The notes: generated from the letters alone by a model not told the origin. Positions 9,536-19,795 are shown, numbered from the stretch's first letter. The stretch is DNA of 43,222 bases from DASZIT01 sp052143315 (GCA_052143315.1 JBKQTE010000098.1:1-43222); one strand, 5' to 3'. Numbers and translations: made by a program.

Positions 9536-9590
9536 CCAGCGACGCGCCGGCGGTCCCGGGCGCTCCCGGCTCGGCGGCGGCGTGGGCCCG

Positions 9591-10781
9591 TCAGGGAACC
9601 AGGAGCAGGGTGGCGGTCATCATGAACACCGCTCCGGCCATGCAGGCAGCCGATACTCCGGTCACCACCCAGGTGACCCGATCCGGGATGGCCACAGCCA
9701 GGGCCACGAACACCGGAAACCCCAGCTCGACGCTTCGGAGGAACGTCCCCGAGTTGGTGGTGAAGAGCCAGATGGCCAGCACGGTGATTCCGTAGACGGC
9801 GTGCTCGAGCGGCATGCGCACGCGCACCAGAAGGAGGATGGCTGAGAGCACCGCGGCGATCCCGATCGTCGAGAACCAGAACTCGGTCGACGAGGGGTGG
9901 TCGACGAGGGATCTGAGGTGGTCGTAGGGGGCGATGAGGCTGAACCAGTCCCGCCACCCGATGCGCTCGGCGACCGCGAAGGCCATGGCGTCGCCGGTTC
10001 GACCGGCCATGAACACCAGATAACCGGCGAACCCGGTCACGGCGAGCAGGGGAGCGGCGAACGGGCGCACCCGGGCCGGACCGGCCGATCTCCGTGCCTC
10101 GACCACCGCCACCGCGGCGCACGCCGGGACGAGGGCCAACGAGGCCAGACGAACGGTGCCGGCGAAGGCGGCGAACAGTCCTGCGGCCGCGTACCAACGC
10201 CGCCGGAGGGACAGCAACGACGCCATGCCGAGCGGTATGGCCAGGGCCTCCGAGTAGCAGAGGGCGAAGACGAACGCCCCCGGGAAGAACGCGAACAGCA
10301 GCACCGCCCGGCGACCGATCGCCGCCCCCCACTCGGTGGAGACCAGGCTCCACAGCAACAGGCACGACGCCACCAGGCAGACGAAGCCGACGATCAACGC
10401 GTCGACGCCGTCCGCACCTCCGAATGCGGTGTGGAAGGTGCGAAGGACCAGTGGCAGACCTGGAAAGAACGCGAAGAGAAGTGGGCGGACGTCGAACGGC
10501 CCCGTCGGCAGGCGGTGGGCGTAGCCGCCCGAGGCGATGTCGAAGAACCAGGTGTCGTCCCAACGGCCGGCGAACGACAGCAACGGCCTGCCCGATGCGC
10601 CGGCGCCGGCGGCAATGGCCGCCATCCCCACCGCCATCGACAGCGAGGCGATGCCGATCACCCGGACGGTCTCTCGGAGGGCCGGGAGGGCCAGCGGGGC
10701 CCCTGCTCGTGCGGTGTCGACGCCGAGGGGGCGGTCCGCTCGGCCCGTCGTGCCCTCCACCGGCGTCGACAACGTGGTCAC
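9591..10781 (-). CDS. PIG-V-like mannosyltransferase family membrane protein
   Basis: A 396-residue multi-pass protein. The first outer loop contains GRWDDTWFFDIASGGYAH, matching the 'RWD..W...IA..GY' signature of PIG-V/GPI-mannosyltransferase-2-like GT-C enzymes, with acidic residues (DD) expected at the active site. LLFAFFPGLPLVLR and the later AVLLFAFFPGAFVFALCYSEAL also fit bacterial members. Family enzymes add mannose from polyprenyl-phosphomannose on the outer face of the membrane. GTG 10781 was chosen because a TAGAAA hexamer lies 5 nt upstream; a longer reading to 11012 would run into the DUF3048 gene with a Pro/Arg-rich sequence. It lies 88 nt downstream of that gene. Confidence 0.75.
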   Translation of the reverse strand: MTTLSTPVEGTTGRADRPLGVDTARAGAPLALPALRETVRVIGIASLSMAVGMAAIAAGAGASGRPLLSFAGRWDDTWFFDIASGGYAHRLPTGPFDVRPLLFAFFPGLPLVLRTFHTAFGGADGVDALIVGFVCLVASCLLLWSLVSTEWGAAIGRRAVLLFAFFPGAFVFALCYSEALAIPLGMASLLSLRRRWYAAAGLFAAFAGTVRLASLALVPACAAVAVVEARRSAGPARVRPFAAPLLAVTGFAGYLVFMAGRTGDAMAFAVAERIGWRDWFSLIAPYDHLRSLVDHPSSTEFWFSTIGIAAVLSAILLLVRVRMPLEHAVYGITVLAIWLFTTNSGTFLRSVELGFPVFVALAVAIPDRVTWVVTGVSAACMAGAVFMMTATLLLVP

Positions 10782-10786
10782 GTGCG

Positions 10787-10792
10787 TTTCTA
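10787..10792 (-). promoter_or_regulatory. Possible -10 hexamer TAGAAA before the PIG-V-like gene
   Basis: Minus-strand TAGAAA lies 5 nt before GTG 10781 in the 88-nt gap after the DUF3048 gene. This is close to the leaderless spacing seen elsewhere in the window. Confidence 0.3.
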
Positions 10793-10869
10793 CACCTTCG
10801 ACTTCGGTTGCCAGAGGCCTCGGGCGGGGAAGGCAGATACCGGGACCACGGAGCCCCGCCGGTCCGGAC

Positions 10870-12126
10870 CTACGACGTCGGTTTGGTCGTCGTTGACGAG
10901 GCCCCCGAGGCGGTGGCGGGGGCGGGGGCGGGGGCGGCGGCGGGCGTGACGGTGATCCCCGCCGGGACCAGCTCCTCCCAGGTGTTCCCCGGCTGCAGGG
11001 TGATCGGGGCACCGTCGGCGGCGGTAAAGGTGGCCGGGGTGGTGAGCGAGGAGCGCGACCAGGTGCCGGTGATGGCCACCCCGTTGCGCATCACCACCAG
11101 CGGGCCGGTGCCGGTGGCGGTGACCAGTACCTCGTGGCCACCTTCGCTGTTCTCCAACCAGGAGCCGGTGGCGGTCTGGACGGTCATGACCACCACGTTG
11201 ACAGCGGCGGTCTGCGAGCCGTCGATGAGCTTGTCGGGCACCCCGGCGTAGGAGCGCAGGTACGTCCCGGTCGACGGATTCCATGTCCAGGTGACGTCGG
11301 AGCTCGACGAGAACGGAATGTGCACGCTGGCGCCCGATCCGGCCACCGACCCGGCGGGCAGCGTCGTCGAGTACTGGAAGATCGGTGCGGGCGGCGTCAC
11401 GTCGGAGGGGTCGAACGCCCACAGCGATGCGGTGTTGGCGAAGGTGGAGTACGGGGCCACCCGTCCCGGCTGTTGGATGATGGCCGCTTGGTACTTGCCG
11501 TCGAGGAGGTTCACTTCGGTGAGCGGCGAGCTCTGCATCAGGGCGATGACCGGATTGATCCCGCCGGCATGGGCGAAGATCGGGTTCGACAGCTGCGACA
11601 TGATGGCGGCGTCGGGCTCCCGGGCGGATCGGAGGTCGCCGACCAGCGAGGCGCTCCGGCACTGGAACACCGCCACCAGGCGGGTGATGGCGCCCTCGAC
11701 CGGCTCCTCGAACACGATGTCGGCCTGGTTGAGGCCGGCCGACGGCCGGTCGTCGGGGTAGTTGCCGATCTTGACGCCGAGGGCCGGCCGGGTGGGGACG
11801 GTGCCACCGGGTGCCGGCAGGCCGGTCAGGGGGCAGGCGGGCCCCGCCGGGGGGGCGGTGGTGGTGGCGACGGCGACGGGCTTGGCACTCGTCGATGCGG
11901 TCTTGGCGCCCGATGTCACAACCAGGGCGACGACCGCGGCGACGAGGATGACCGCCACAGCACCCAGGCCGTACCGCCAGGCACGGGAGGAGCTCGAGTT
12001 GGACGACTGCTGGCGCAGCTCCTTGCGGGAAAGGATCGTGGGTGGGACGGCGCCGGCTGCCGGCTCGCCTTCTCCGGTAGGGGGTGTCGGACCGGGCGAA
12101 CCGTCTGGGATCTGATCGTCAGCCAT
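10870..12126 (-). CDS. DUF3048 (YerB-like) membrane-anchored protein
   Basis: A 418-residue protein. A Ser-rich cytoplasmic N-terminus (1-48) leads to one membrane helix (about 50-71) and a Thr/Ala/Pro linker. The DUF3048 domain then starts with CPLTGLPA, RPALGVKIGNYPDDRPSAGL and NQADIVFEEPVEGAITRLVA. The second domain half (about 255-400) has VTWTWNPSTGTYLRSYAG and ends in an Ala/Pro/Thr tail. The biochemical role of DUF3048 proteins is not established. Topology places the domain outside the membrane. ATG 12126 has a TAGCCT hexamer 9 nt upstream. It diverges from recA and heads a string of minus-strand envelope genes. Confidence 0.85.
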   Translation of the reverse strand: MADDQIPDGSPGPTPPTGEGEPAAGAVPPTILSRKELRQQSSNSSSSRAWRYGLGAVAVILVAAVVALVVTSGAKTASTSAKPVAVATTTAPPAGPACPLTGLPAPGGTVPTRPALGVKIGNYPDDRPSAGLNQADIVFEEPVEGAITRLVAVFQCRSASLVGDLRSAREPDAAIMSQLSNPIFAHAGGINPVIALMQSSPLTEVNLLDGKYQAAIIQQPGRVAPYSTFANTASLWAFDPSDVTPPAPIFQYSTTLPAGSVAGSGASVHIPFSSSSDVTWTWNPSTGTYLRSYAGVPDKLIDGSQTAAVNVVVMTVQTATGSWLENSEGGHEVLVTATGTGPLVVMRNGVAITGTWSRSSLTTPATFTAADGAPITLQPGNTWEELVPAGITVTPAAAPAPAPATASGASSTTTKPTS

Positions 12127-12314
12127 CGCGCAGCGAGGCTACTCGGGTCCCCCCACGCGACGGTGCGACCCTCGTACCGGCCGGGCCCGGCGGCCGGCCC
12201 CGGGTCGGGCGTCGGCTCTGTGCGTCCCTCGCACTGGGGCGACCGTCGGTGCAGGTGGAGCGGTCGGCGTCCACCCCGAGGAGCCCTTGACAGGGACGGC
12301 CCGGTGGTCCACCA

Positions 12315-12330
12315 TCGAACATGCGTTCGG
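12315..12330 (+). promoter_or_regulatory. LexA (SOS) box upstream of recA
   Basis: TCGAACATGCGTTCGG contains a perfect inverted repeat, CGAAC-N4-GTTCG, matching the actinobacterial/Gram-positive SOS-box form. It lies 123 nt before the recA ATG and 3 nt before a TACAGT -10 hexamer, so LexA bound here would block the promoter. Confidence 0.85.
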
Positions 12331-12333
12331 GTC

Positions 12334-12339
12334 TACAGT
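12334..12339 (+). promoter_or_regulatory. -10 hexamer TACAGT of the recA promoter
   Basis: TACAGT directly follows the SOS box and predicts transcription starting near 12346, leaving a leader of about 107 nt. A separate TTGACA at 12287-12292 could serve a second, upstream promoter, but its -10 partner (CACCAT, 17-nt spacing) is poor. The rest of the 326-nt region before recA shows nothing else clear. Confidence 0.5.
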
Positions 12340-12452
12340 GACCCGGACGGGAGGATCCATCGGCCCCCTTCCGGGACCCACGCCGCGTGTCACACCCCCT
12401 CCGTAGGGTCGGCCCGGTCAAGCGAGCGAGAGCAGTGAGGAGCGTGAAGGAC

Positions 12453-13526
<1,074 letters not shown>

Positions 13527-13584
13527 GTCGCCCGCCCGGGCGGTGTACCGGTAGGGACCGAGGGATAGCTCACTGCAGGTCGCC

Positions 13585-13615
13585 GGCCCGGGACGCAGCT
13601 ACTGCGTCCCGGGCC
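13585..13615. terminator. Strong hairpin between recA and the converging glycan operon
   Basis: GGCCCGGGACGCAG and its exact complement form a perfect 14-bp stem with a 3-nt CTA loop. Only a short GTTTCC follows on the plus strand, so it is not a classic T-tract terminator. It lies 59 nt after the recA stop and 57 nt before the stop of the converging gene, and may serve both. Confidence 0.75.
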
Positions 13616-13671
13616 GCTGCGTTTCCGGGGCACCGGCCCCCGCTGCGCCTCCGAGCCGGAGGGGCGCCCGG

Positions 13672-15708
13672 TCAGCCGGACCCGGCAAGGACGCAGTCGG
13701 GGACCGACTCGGGCGGTCCCGGGTGGAAGTTGGCGGATCCGACACAGGCGCGGAGCGCGGCCGGGGCGATGTCCACCTGGGTGGTCGCCCGGGCGGGCTC
13801 CCACACCCAGGCCCCGGCTTGCATCTGCGGGCGTTGACCGAGCGCCGCCGTCATCAGCCCGACCGTGTACGACGTGTTGAACCCGCGCTCGTAGAGCGGG
13901 AGGTCCTTCTGGTCGGGGATCACCACCCTCGTCACCTTCCAGGCCAGCAGCGCATCCCTCACCGCGCTCGCCGTGGACGGCTGGTACGCCGTCGAAGGGT
14001 CGAGGAGGAACGAGGCGTTGCTCAGGGCGACGTAGGCCTGGCGCTCGTTGCCGGCGCGCTGGACCACCTCCCCCGGCCCTGCGCCCTCGACCGTCGAGTA
14101 GGACATCCGGTCGACGGCTTGCCAGGTCAGCGAGGACTGGAATCCTCCGAACGTGCTCGGATAGGCGAGCACCACCTGACCCGCTGGCAGATGCGGGGCG
14201 ACGGCGGTGAACCAGGTGGGCAGCACCACCGGGCGGACGGTCAGCGGCAGGTCGCCGGCAGTGGCATCCACGATGGGCACCAGAGCCACCAGGGCCACGG
14301 CGACGCCGGCTGTGCCTGCGGCCACTCGCGGCCATGGTCGTCCCCCTCGACCCGGCGGTCGGTTGGAACCGGCTCTCGGCTCGGACCACGCCAGTACCGA
14401 CCGGTGGGCGTGGTCGACCACCAATCCGAGCACGACGGCAACACAGAGGAAGGTCATGGACATGAACCGGAACGGCAGGATGTTCTCGACGACCGGGATC
14501 CGACCCAGCAGCAGCCAGGGCAGGCGGAGCGGCCGGATGTTGGTGGCCAGCGAGACGCTCATGGCGATGCAGAGCACCCCGACCGTGCCGAACAGCCAGA
14601 GCTTGCGATCACGGCGCCACAGCACGATGCCGATGAGCGCCACGGCGATGAGCCCGATGCCCAGGTACGACTCGGGGACGAGGGCCGGACCCTGGTATCC
14701 CCCGAACCGGTGGCCCTGCTGGGCTGTCTGCGCCGTCGAGGGGTTCCAGACCAGGGCGGACAGGCTGATCCCGTCGAGCCCCGGGGGTAGTGACGGCCAG
14801 ACCAGGCCCGACAGGTGGGCCGGACCGTCGAGGGCGAACCACGTGGGAAAGGCCAGGAGGCTGGCTGCCACCACTCCCGCGGCAGCCAAGCCTCGACAGG
14901 CGGGAGGGCACCGCCGCCGGAGCTCCGCCCGCCGGCACACGGCCGCCCAGCCGGCCACCATGCCGATGCCGATGACGGCGGCGATGGCCATGATGGCCAG
15001 CACCTCGGTGCTGATGAAGAACTGGACGACACACAGGAGCCCGAGCGTCACCCCGACCGGGACCACCCTCCGGCGCTGGACCATCAGCAGCTCGTCGAGA
15101 CACACGACCACCAGGGGCGGGACGACCAGCAGCGCCATGTTCAGCCAGGTGGCGGTGAGGGCGGTCAGGGCCAGGGGCGAGAACCCGTAGAGCAGCCCGC
15201 CCACGAACGCGGCCGGCGCCCATGCCACCCACCGCCGGAGGAGTGCGAACATGGCGAGGGCGGACAGGGCCGGACTGAGGGTGAGGGCGACGTTGAGAGC
15301 GGCGACCGGACCGAACAGCCAGGTGACCGGGGCCAGGCCCACGCCGACCAGCACCTCGCCGGTGTTCGACAGCAGGTTGATGCCGGTGGGATGGAAGATG
15401 GCAGCCGAGTACCACGGGTCCAGCCCGTGAGCCATGGCGTAGGCCGGCCACTCGAGGAACCAGGTGAACAGGGAGGCGTCGCCGCACCCGCAGATGGTGG
15501 TGGAGGTCGGGTGCGTCGACCAGGTTCCCCACCAGAGGAAGACGGCCAGCGCCAGGTAGGCCGCGCCGGCCATCAACCACGGTCGGACCCGGTGAGAGCG
15601 CCCCGGGACCGCACCCGGGTCCGGCCCGACCTCGGCGGCCACGGTGACCGCTCCGGAGGCGGAGGGTCGTCCGGTGACCACCGCCGGGAGCATCGGTGTG
15701 ACGCTCAC
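13672..15708 (-). CDS. GT-C-like membrane protein with CxCxD motif (paralog A)
   Basis: A 678-residue member of the six-copy family in this window, which I could not assign to a named family. After TM1 (about 47-62) the first outer loop carries C73-G-C75-G-D77, followed by SLFTWFLEWPAYAMAHGL and FHPTGINLLSNT. A further nine or ten membrane segments include LAPVTWLFGPVAALNVALTL and WAPAAFVGGLLYGFSP. The soluble C-terminal part (about 485-678) has LPAGQVVLAYP, WQAVDRM and VTRVVIPDQ and ends with a Cys pair, C655 and C672. An acidic first-loop residue plus many helices suggests a GT-C glycosyltransferase acting outside the membrane. The GTG start overlaps the previous stop (GTGA). It is the last gene of the operon. 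Confidence 0.7.
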   Translation of the reverse strand: MSVTPMLPAVVTGRPSASGAVTVAAEVGPDPGAVPGRSHRVRPWLMAGAAYLALAVFLWWGTWSTHPTSTTICGCGDASLFTWFLEWPAYAMAHGLDPWYSAAIFHPTGINLLSNTGEVLVGVGLAPVTWLFGPVAALNVALTLSPALSALAMFALLRRWVAWAPAAFVGGLLYGFSPLALTALTATWLNMALLVVPPLVVVCLDELLMVQRRRVVPVGVTLGLLCVVQFFISTEVLAIMAIAAVIGIGMVAGWAAVCRRAELRRRCPPACRGLAAAGVVAASLLAFPTWFALDGPAHLSGLVWPSLPPGLDGISLSALVWNPSTAQTAQQGHRFGGYQGPALVPESYLGIGLIAVALIGIVLWRRDRKLWLFGTVGVLCIAMSVSLATNIRPLRLPWLLLGRIPVVENILPFRFMSMTFLCVAVVLGLVVDHAHRSVLAWSEPRAGSNRPPGRGGRPWPRVAAGTAGVAVALVALVPIVDATAGDLPLTVRPVVLPTWFTAVAPHLPAGQVVLAYPSTFGGFQSSLTWQAVDRMSYSTVEGAGPGEVVQRAGNERQAYVALSNASFLLDPSTAYQPSTASAVRDALLAWKVTRVVIPDQKDLPLYERGFNTSYTVGLMTAALGQRPQMQAGAWVWEPARATTQVDIAPAALRACVGSANFHPGPPESVPDCVLAGSG

Positions 15709-17744
15709 GACGGAGCGGGCCGCCCGAGGACACAGTCGGAGACGGCGGCGGGGTCCCGGGGCTGCCCGCCGGCGCCGGTCACGCAGGTCTCGAACTCGGT
15801 CGAGCTCACCCGCGCCGGCGGACCGGCCTCCCGGACGTTCGTCCAGACCCAGGCGTCAGCCTGGTGGACCGGCCGCTGGCCGGTGGCGGCGGTGATCAGC
15901 CCCACCGCCGCCGGCACGTCGCGCACCTTGTCGTACTCGGGGAGGCCTGCCTGGTCGGGGATGACCACCATGGTGACCCCCCAGCCGTCGATCGACTGAC
16001 GGACCTCGGCGACCGCCGACGGCGTGGTGTCCTCGGGCGGCAGCTGCAGCAGCGAGCTGACGGCGATGATCATCTGCCCCTTCTCCTCCTTGCCGTCCCG
16101 GTACCACAACGACTCCGGGCCGCCCCCTCCCACCATCGACCAGCGCATCCGGTCGACCGCCTGCCAGGTCATGACGCTCTGGACGGTGGTGAAGGGGACC
16201 GGATAGGCCAGCACCACCTGGCCGGGCGGGAGGGAGGACCCCACCTTGGCGTACCAGGTGGGAAGCACCACCGGCTGCACGGTCATGGGGGTGGAGCCGG
16301 CCAGGTAGGTGGCCACCGGCACCAGGCCGACCAGGGCGACCGCCACCCCGGCGGCCGCGCCCACCAGGCGCCTCCGCCGGCCCGGGGGTGCGGGCGGCCC
16401 GCCGGTGGCATTCCCGCCGGCCGGCCCGGTCATCGATGTCCGCCACCCCATGGCTGCTGTGCGGCTGTGGTCAATCACGATCCCGAACATCACCGCGGCG
16501 GCCAGGTAGGTCATCGACACGAACCGGCCGGGGATGATGTTCTGGACCAGCGGGATCCTCACCAGCCAGCGCCACGGCACCCAGACGTGGTTCTCCAGGC
16601 CGAGCGAGAGCACCACCGAGACCAGCCCGACCACCCCGAACAGCCAGAGCCGGCGGTCACGGCGCCAGATGATGGTTCCCGCCGCCAGCACCACCAACAG
16701 GCCGATGCCCAGGTACTGGCCGGACAAGGTGGGCCCCTGGTAGCCGCCGACCTGGTGGGTCAGGGTGGTGAAGCTGGGTGAGGCGGCGGTCGGGAGCACG
16801 AACTGCCGCAAGGTGACGCCACCGAAGCCGAGGTAGAGCGATCCCCAAACCGGACCGGAGAGGTGGGCCGGCCCGGCCAGGGCGAACCAGGCCGGATAGG
16901 CGAGCAGTACCACCGCCACCGCTCCGCCGGTGGCCAGCCCGACCGCGGCGTGGCGGGCCCGGCGCGCCAGTTCGGCGGGGTGCCGGACGGCGGCGTAGAG
17001 AAGCAACAGGCCCACCCCGATGACGGCGGTCACGGCCATGATCACCAGCACCTCGGTGCCGAGGAAGAACTGGACGACCACCAGCAGCCCGAGGACCACG
17101 CCCACCGGTGCCGGCCGTCGCCGCTGGCGGACCAGGAGCTCGTCGAGGCAGGCCACCACCAGCGGCGGCACCACCAGCACGCCGATCATGAGGTGGGCAT
17201 CGGTGAGGCTCACCAGGATGAGGGGCGAGAACCCGTAGAGGAGCCCGCCCACGAACGCCGCCGGTGCCCACCACACCCACCGCCGGAGCAGCACGAACAT
17301 GGCCAGGGCCGACAGTGCTGGACCGAGGGTGAGGGCCACGTTGAGGGTGGCCACCGGCCCGAACAGCCAGGTGACCGGGGCCAGCACCACCCCGATCCCG
17401 AGCTCGCTGGTGTTGGACAGCAGGTCGATACCGGTGGGGTGGAACAGCGCTGCCGAGTAGAGGGGGTTCAGTCCGTGGGCGATGGCGTAGGCCGGCCACT
17501 CGAGGAACCAGGTGAACAGGGAGGTGTCGCCGCACCCGCAGGTGGTGGTGGAGGTGGGGTGGCCGGTCCACACGTGCCACCAGACGACCACCGACAGCAC
17601 GAGGTAGGTGCCGCCGGCGATCAGCAACGCCCGGAGCCGGTGGCCGGTCCCCGTCCCGGCGGCCTCAGTGCCCCCGGGCTCCTCGGTCGGGCCCCGGTTC
17701 GGGGTGAGTGCCACCGGCTGGACCGTCGTCCCGGTGACGGTCAT
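15705..17744 (-). CDS. GT-C-like membrane protein with CxCxD motif (paralog B)
   Basis: A 679-residue protein and the closest relative of the gene downstream of it: the stretch DTSLFTWFLEWPAYAIAHGL is nearly the same in both. The motif is C69-G-C71-G-D73, then FHPTGIDLLSNTSELGIG, LAPVTWLFGPVATLNVALTL and WAPAAFVGGLLYGFSPL. The C-terminal domain carries LPPGQVVLAYPVPF, MTWQAVDRMRWSM and VTMVVIPDQAGLPEYDK, with a terminal Cys pair at C654 and C671 separated as in paralog A. ATG 17744 overlaps the stop of the upstream gene by ATGA; a much longer open frame continues upstream but is out of register with the real neighbour. The strong similarity of A and B suggests recent duplication. The sugar or acceptor is unknown. 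Confidence 0.7.
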   Translation of the reverse strand: MTVTGTTVQPVALTPNRGPTEEPGGTEAAGTGTGHRLRALLIAGGTYLVLSVVVWWHVWTGHPTSTTTCGCGDTSLFTWFLEWPAYAIAHGLNPLYSAALFHPTGIDLLSNTSELGIGVVLAPVTWLFGPVATLNVALTLGPALSALAMFVLLRRWVWWAPAAFVGGLLYGFSPLILVSLTDAHLMIGVLVVPPLVVACLDELLVRQRRRPAPVGVVLGLLVVVQFFLGTEVLVIMAVTAVIGVGLLLLYAAVRHPAELARRARHAAVGLATGGAVAVVLLAYPAWFALAGPAHLSGPVWGSLYLGFGGVTLRQFVLPTAASPSFTTLTHQVGGYQGPTLSGQYLGIGLLVVLAAGTIIWRRDRRLWLFGVVGLVSVVLSLGLENHVWVPWRWLVRIPLVQNIIPGRFVSMTYLAAAVMFGIVIDHSRTAAMGWRTSMTGPAGGNATGGPPAPPGRRRRLVGAAAGVAVALVGLVPVATYLAGSTPMTVQPVVLPTWYAKVGSSLPPGQVVLAYPVPFTTVQSVMTWQAVDRMRWSMVGGGGPESLWYRDGKEEKGQMIIAVSSLLQLPPEDTTPSAVAEVRQSIDGWGVTMVVIPDQAGLPEYDKVRDVPAAVGLITAATGQRPVHQADAWVWTNVREAGPPARVSSTEFETCVTGAGGQPRDPAAVSDCVLGRPAPS

Positions 17745-19795
17745 GCGGCTCCCGCCTGGGCCGCGGCCAGCACGCAGTCGGGCACCCTCAGGGGAAGAGG
17801 GGCAGGGGGCGCGGTGGTCACGGCCGGGGCACACGCCGACAGCGTGTCGGGCGAGATCGGGAGGGGTTCGGTGCCCGGGGGCCCCGTCCACACCCACACC
17901 CCCTGCCGGAAGCTCGGCGCCCGGCCGTAGACGGCGGTGAAGAAGCCGGCCGAGTAGGCCGGTCGGGTGCCCTGCTGGGTGACCACGGTGACGTCCACGT
18001 GCCAGCGGACGAGGGCGCCCCGCACGGCGGCCGCGTCGGCGGCGGAGGCGGGGAGCGCGGTGGTGCCGATGGACAGGGGATCGGCCGACAGCCGGTCGAG
18101 CATGGCGACCGCCCCGGACGGTGGCGACACGAAGGCGGAGCGACCGTCGGGGTCGGGGACCACCGCGAAGCCCCCCGCCAGGGCGAAGTGGAGCCCGGTC
18201 TGGGCCTGCCATCCCATGGCCCGTTGACCGGCGAACGGAACCACCAGGACGACGGTGCCGGCGGGCAGCTGGGGGGTGTCGACGGTGAACCAGGCGGGGA
18301 CGGGTGACGGCACCACCGCGAACGGGACGGAGCTGGCCAACGCCACCGGTGCCAGCACCACCGTCCCGACGACGGCCATCAGGGCACCGGCGACCACCCC
18401 CGGCCGCCGGTACCGGCCCGTACCGCCGCTCGGTCGCCGACGGGTCAGGGCGGCGGTGATGATCGTGCGCCACCGGTCGAGCGAGATGGCCAGCAGCATG
18501 GCGCCACCGAAGGTCACCATCACGCCGAAGCGGATGGGCAGGATGTCGGCGATCAGGGGAAGGTGGGAGACGAGGCGCCACGGCAGCCACCAGGGGTGGG
18601 CCTGGGCGGCGGCGGGCGCACCTTCGGTGCCGAGGGTGGTCCCGAACGAGAACAGCCAGGCCGCCACCGTGCCCACCACCAAGGTCCAGGCCAGGCGCCA
18701 CCGGTACCAGGTGATGGCCGACACCCCCACGAACCCGATCAGGAGCCAGCCGAAGAAGACCAGGCTGGGCAGGTGGAGCGGCCCGGCATTGGGGCCGATC
18801 CCCCCGAAGTACCCCCCGACCTGGTCGTAGATGGAGCCGGCATGCACCCGGATCCCGGCGTCGACGATGGCCGACGGGGTGGTGCCCAGCTGCGGGGAGT
18901 CGGACCAGGGGAAGCCCACGATGTGGCGCGGCCCCCGTAGGAGGAACCACACGGGGTAGGCCAGGACCACCGCCACGATCCCGGCGGCCACCGCGGCGGC
19001 AGTGAGGAAGCGGTCCCGCTGGGCCCACGCCGCCCGGGGAGCCATGCCGGCGGCGGCCACCAGGGCGATGGCGATGACCAGCGAGCCAATGGCCAGCAGC
19101 TCGGTGCTGGTGAAGAACTCGGCCACCACCAGTACCGCCAGCAGCGCCCCCGTGCGCGCCGGGGGGCGACGGTGGGTCACGAACAGGTCGTGGAGGAGGA
19201 TGAACGCCAAGGGCGGAAAGAACAGCAGAGTGAAGTTGAGGTGGCCGAACGGGTCGTTCTGGAGCACGAACGGCGAGAACCCGAACAGGAGCCCCCCGAG
19301 GATCTGGGCGGGGACCAGGGTGGTCACCCGCCGTGCGGCCAGGAAGAAGCACCATGCGGAGATGGCCGGCGCCACGGTGGCCGCCAGGTTGAACGAGGCG
19401 ACCGGCCCGAACAGCCAGGTGACCGGGGCCAGCACGGTGGCGGGCAGCATCCACGAGGTGTTGACCATCATATTGGCGCCGCCTTGGCCCGCATAGATGG
19501 CGTTGGTGAGGAACGGCGAGTGCCCGTGGACGAGGGCCCACGGTGTCCACGTGAGGAACCAGAGCTCCTGGCTCGGATCGCCGCACTGGCAGGTGATGGT
19601 GGAGCCCGGACTTCCGGTGATCCACACCCGCCACCAGAGGAGCACCCCGAGGAGGAGGAACCCACCGAACACGGCCAGGTGGAGGAGGAGCGTGCGTTGG
19701 GTGCTGCCCGCCCCCTCCGACGCGCCGCCCGGCGGTTCCCGGTGGTCGTCGACCGCCAGGGCAGGCGCCACCGCCTCGTCGACCCCGGCCGTCAT
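17741..19795 (-). CDS. GT-C-like membrane protein, most divergent copy (paralog C)
   Basis: A 684-residue protein with the same architecture but several substitutions. The motif is C69-Q-C71-G-D73 followed by PSQELWFLTWTPWALVHGHS. The HPTG stretch of the other copies is replaced by YAGQGGANMMVNTS, and GGYQGP by GGYFGG. LAPVTWLFGPVASFNLAATV and ILGGLLFGFSPFVL are kept. The C-terminal domain has LPAGTVVLVVPFAG, MGWQAQTGLHFAL and GVWVW, and ends with C655 and C674. The changes fall in outer-loop segments, so it may use a different donor or acceptor. ATG 19795 overlaps the upstream stop (ATGA). Membership of the family is clear; the function is inferred. Confidence 0.68.
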   Translation of the reverse strand: MTAGVDEAVAPALAVDDHREPPGGASEGAGSTQRTLLLHLAVFGGFLLLGVLLWWRVWITGSPGSTITCQCGDPSQELWFLTWTPWALVHGHSPFLTNAIYAGQGGANMMVNTSWMLPATVLAPVTWLFGPVASFNLAATVAPAISAWCFFLAARRVTTLVPAQILGGLLFGFSPFVLQNDPFGHLNFTLLFFPPLAFILLHDLFVTHRRPPARTGALLAVLVVAEFFTSTELLAIGSLVIAIALVAAAGMAPRAAWAQRDRFLTAAAVAAGIVAVVLAYPVWFLLRGPRHIVGFPWSDSPQLGTTPSAIVDAGIRVHAGSIYDQVGGYFGGIGPNAGPLHLPSLVFFGWLLIGFVGVSAITWYRWRLAWTLVVGTVAAWLFSFGTTLGTEGAPAAAQAHPWWLPWRLVSHLPLIADILPIRFGVMVTFGGAMLLAISLDRWRTIITAALTRRRPSGGTGRYRRPGVVAGALMAVVGTVVLAPVALASSVPFAVVPSPVPAWFTVDTPQLPAGTVVLVVPFAGQRAMGWQAQTGLHFALAGGFAVVPDPDGRSAFVSPPSGAVAMLDRLSADPLSIGTTALPASAADAAAVRGALVRWHVDVTVVTQQGTRPAYSAGFFTAVYGRAPSFRQGVWVWTGPPGTEPLPISPDTLSACAPAVTTAPPAPLPLRVPDCVLAAAQAGAA

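Noticed and set aside
10782..11012. N-terminal extension of the PIG-V-like gene with a poly-Pro stretch
   Set aside because: It overlaps the end of the DUF3048 gene and encodes poly-Pro/Arg out of frame with a Gly/Ala/Pro-rich tail.
12287..12315. TTGACA plus CACCAT as the main recA promoter
   Set aside because: The -10 match is poor and overlaps the SOS box edge; TACAGT at 12334-12339 right after the box is the better candidate.
17745..19634. Upstream extension of the 15705-17744 frame to a 1309-residue protein
   Set aside because: The extension lies antisense-like over the real upstream paralog in another frame, is Arg/Pro/Gly/His-rich, and loses the membrane motifs; the real start is the ATG overlapping the neighbouring stop.
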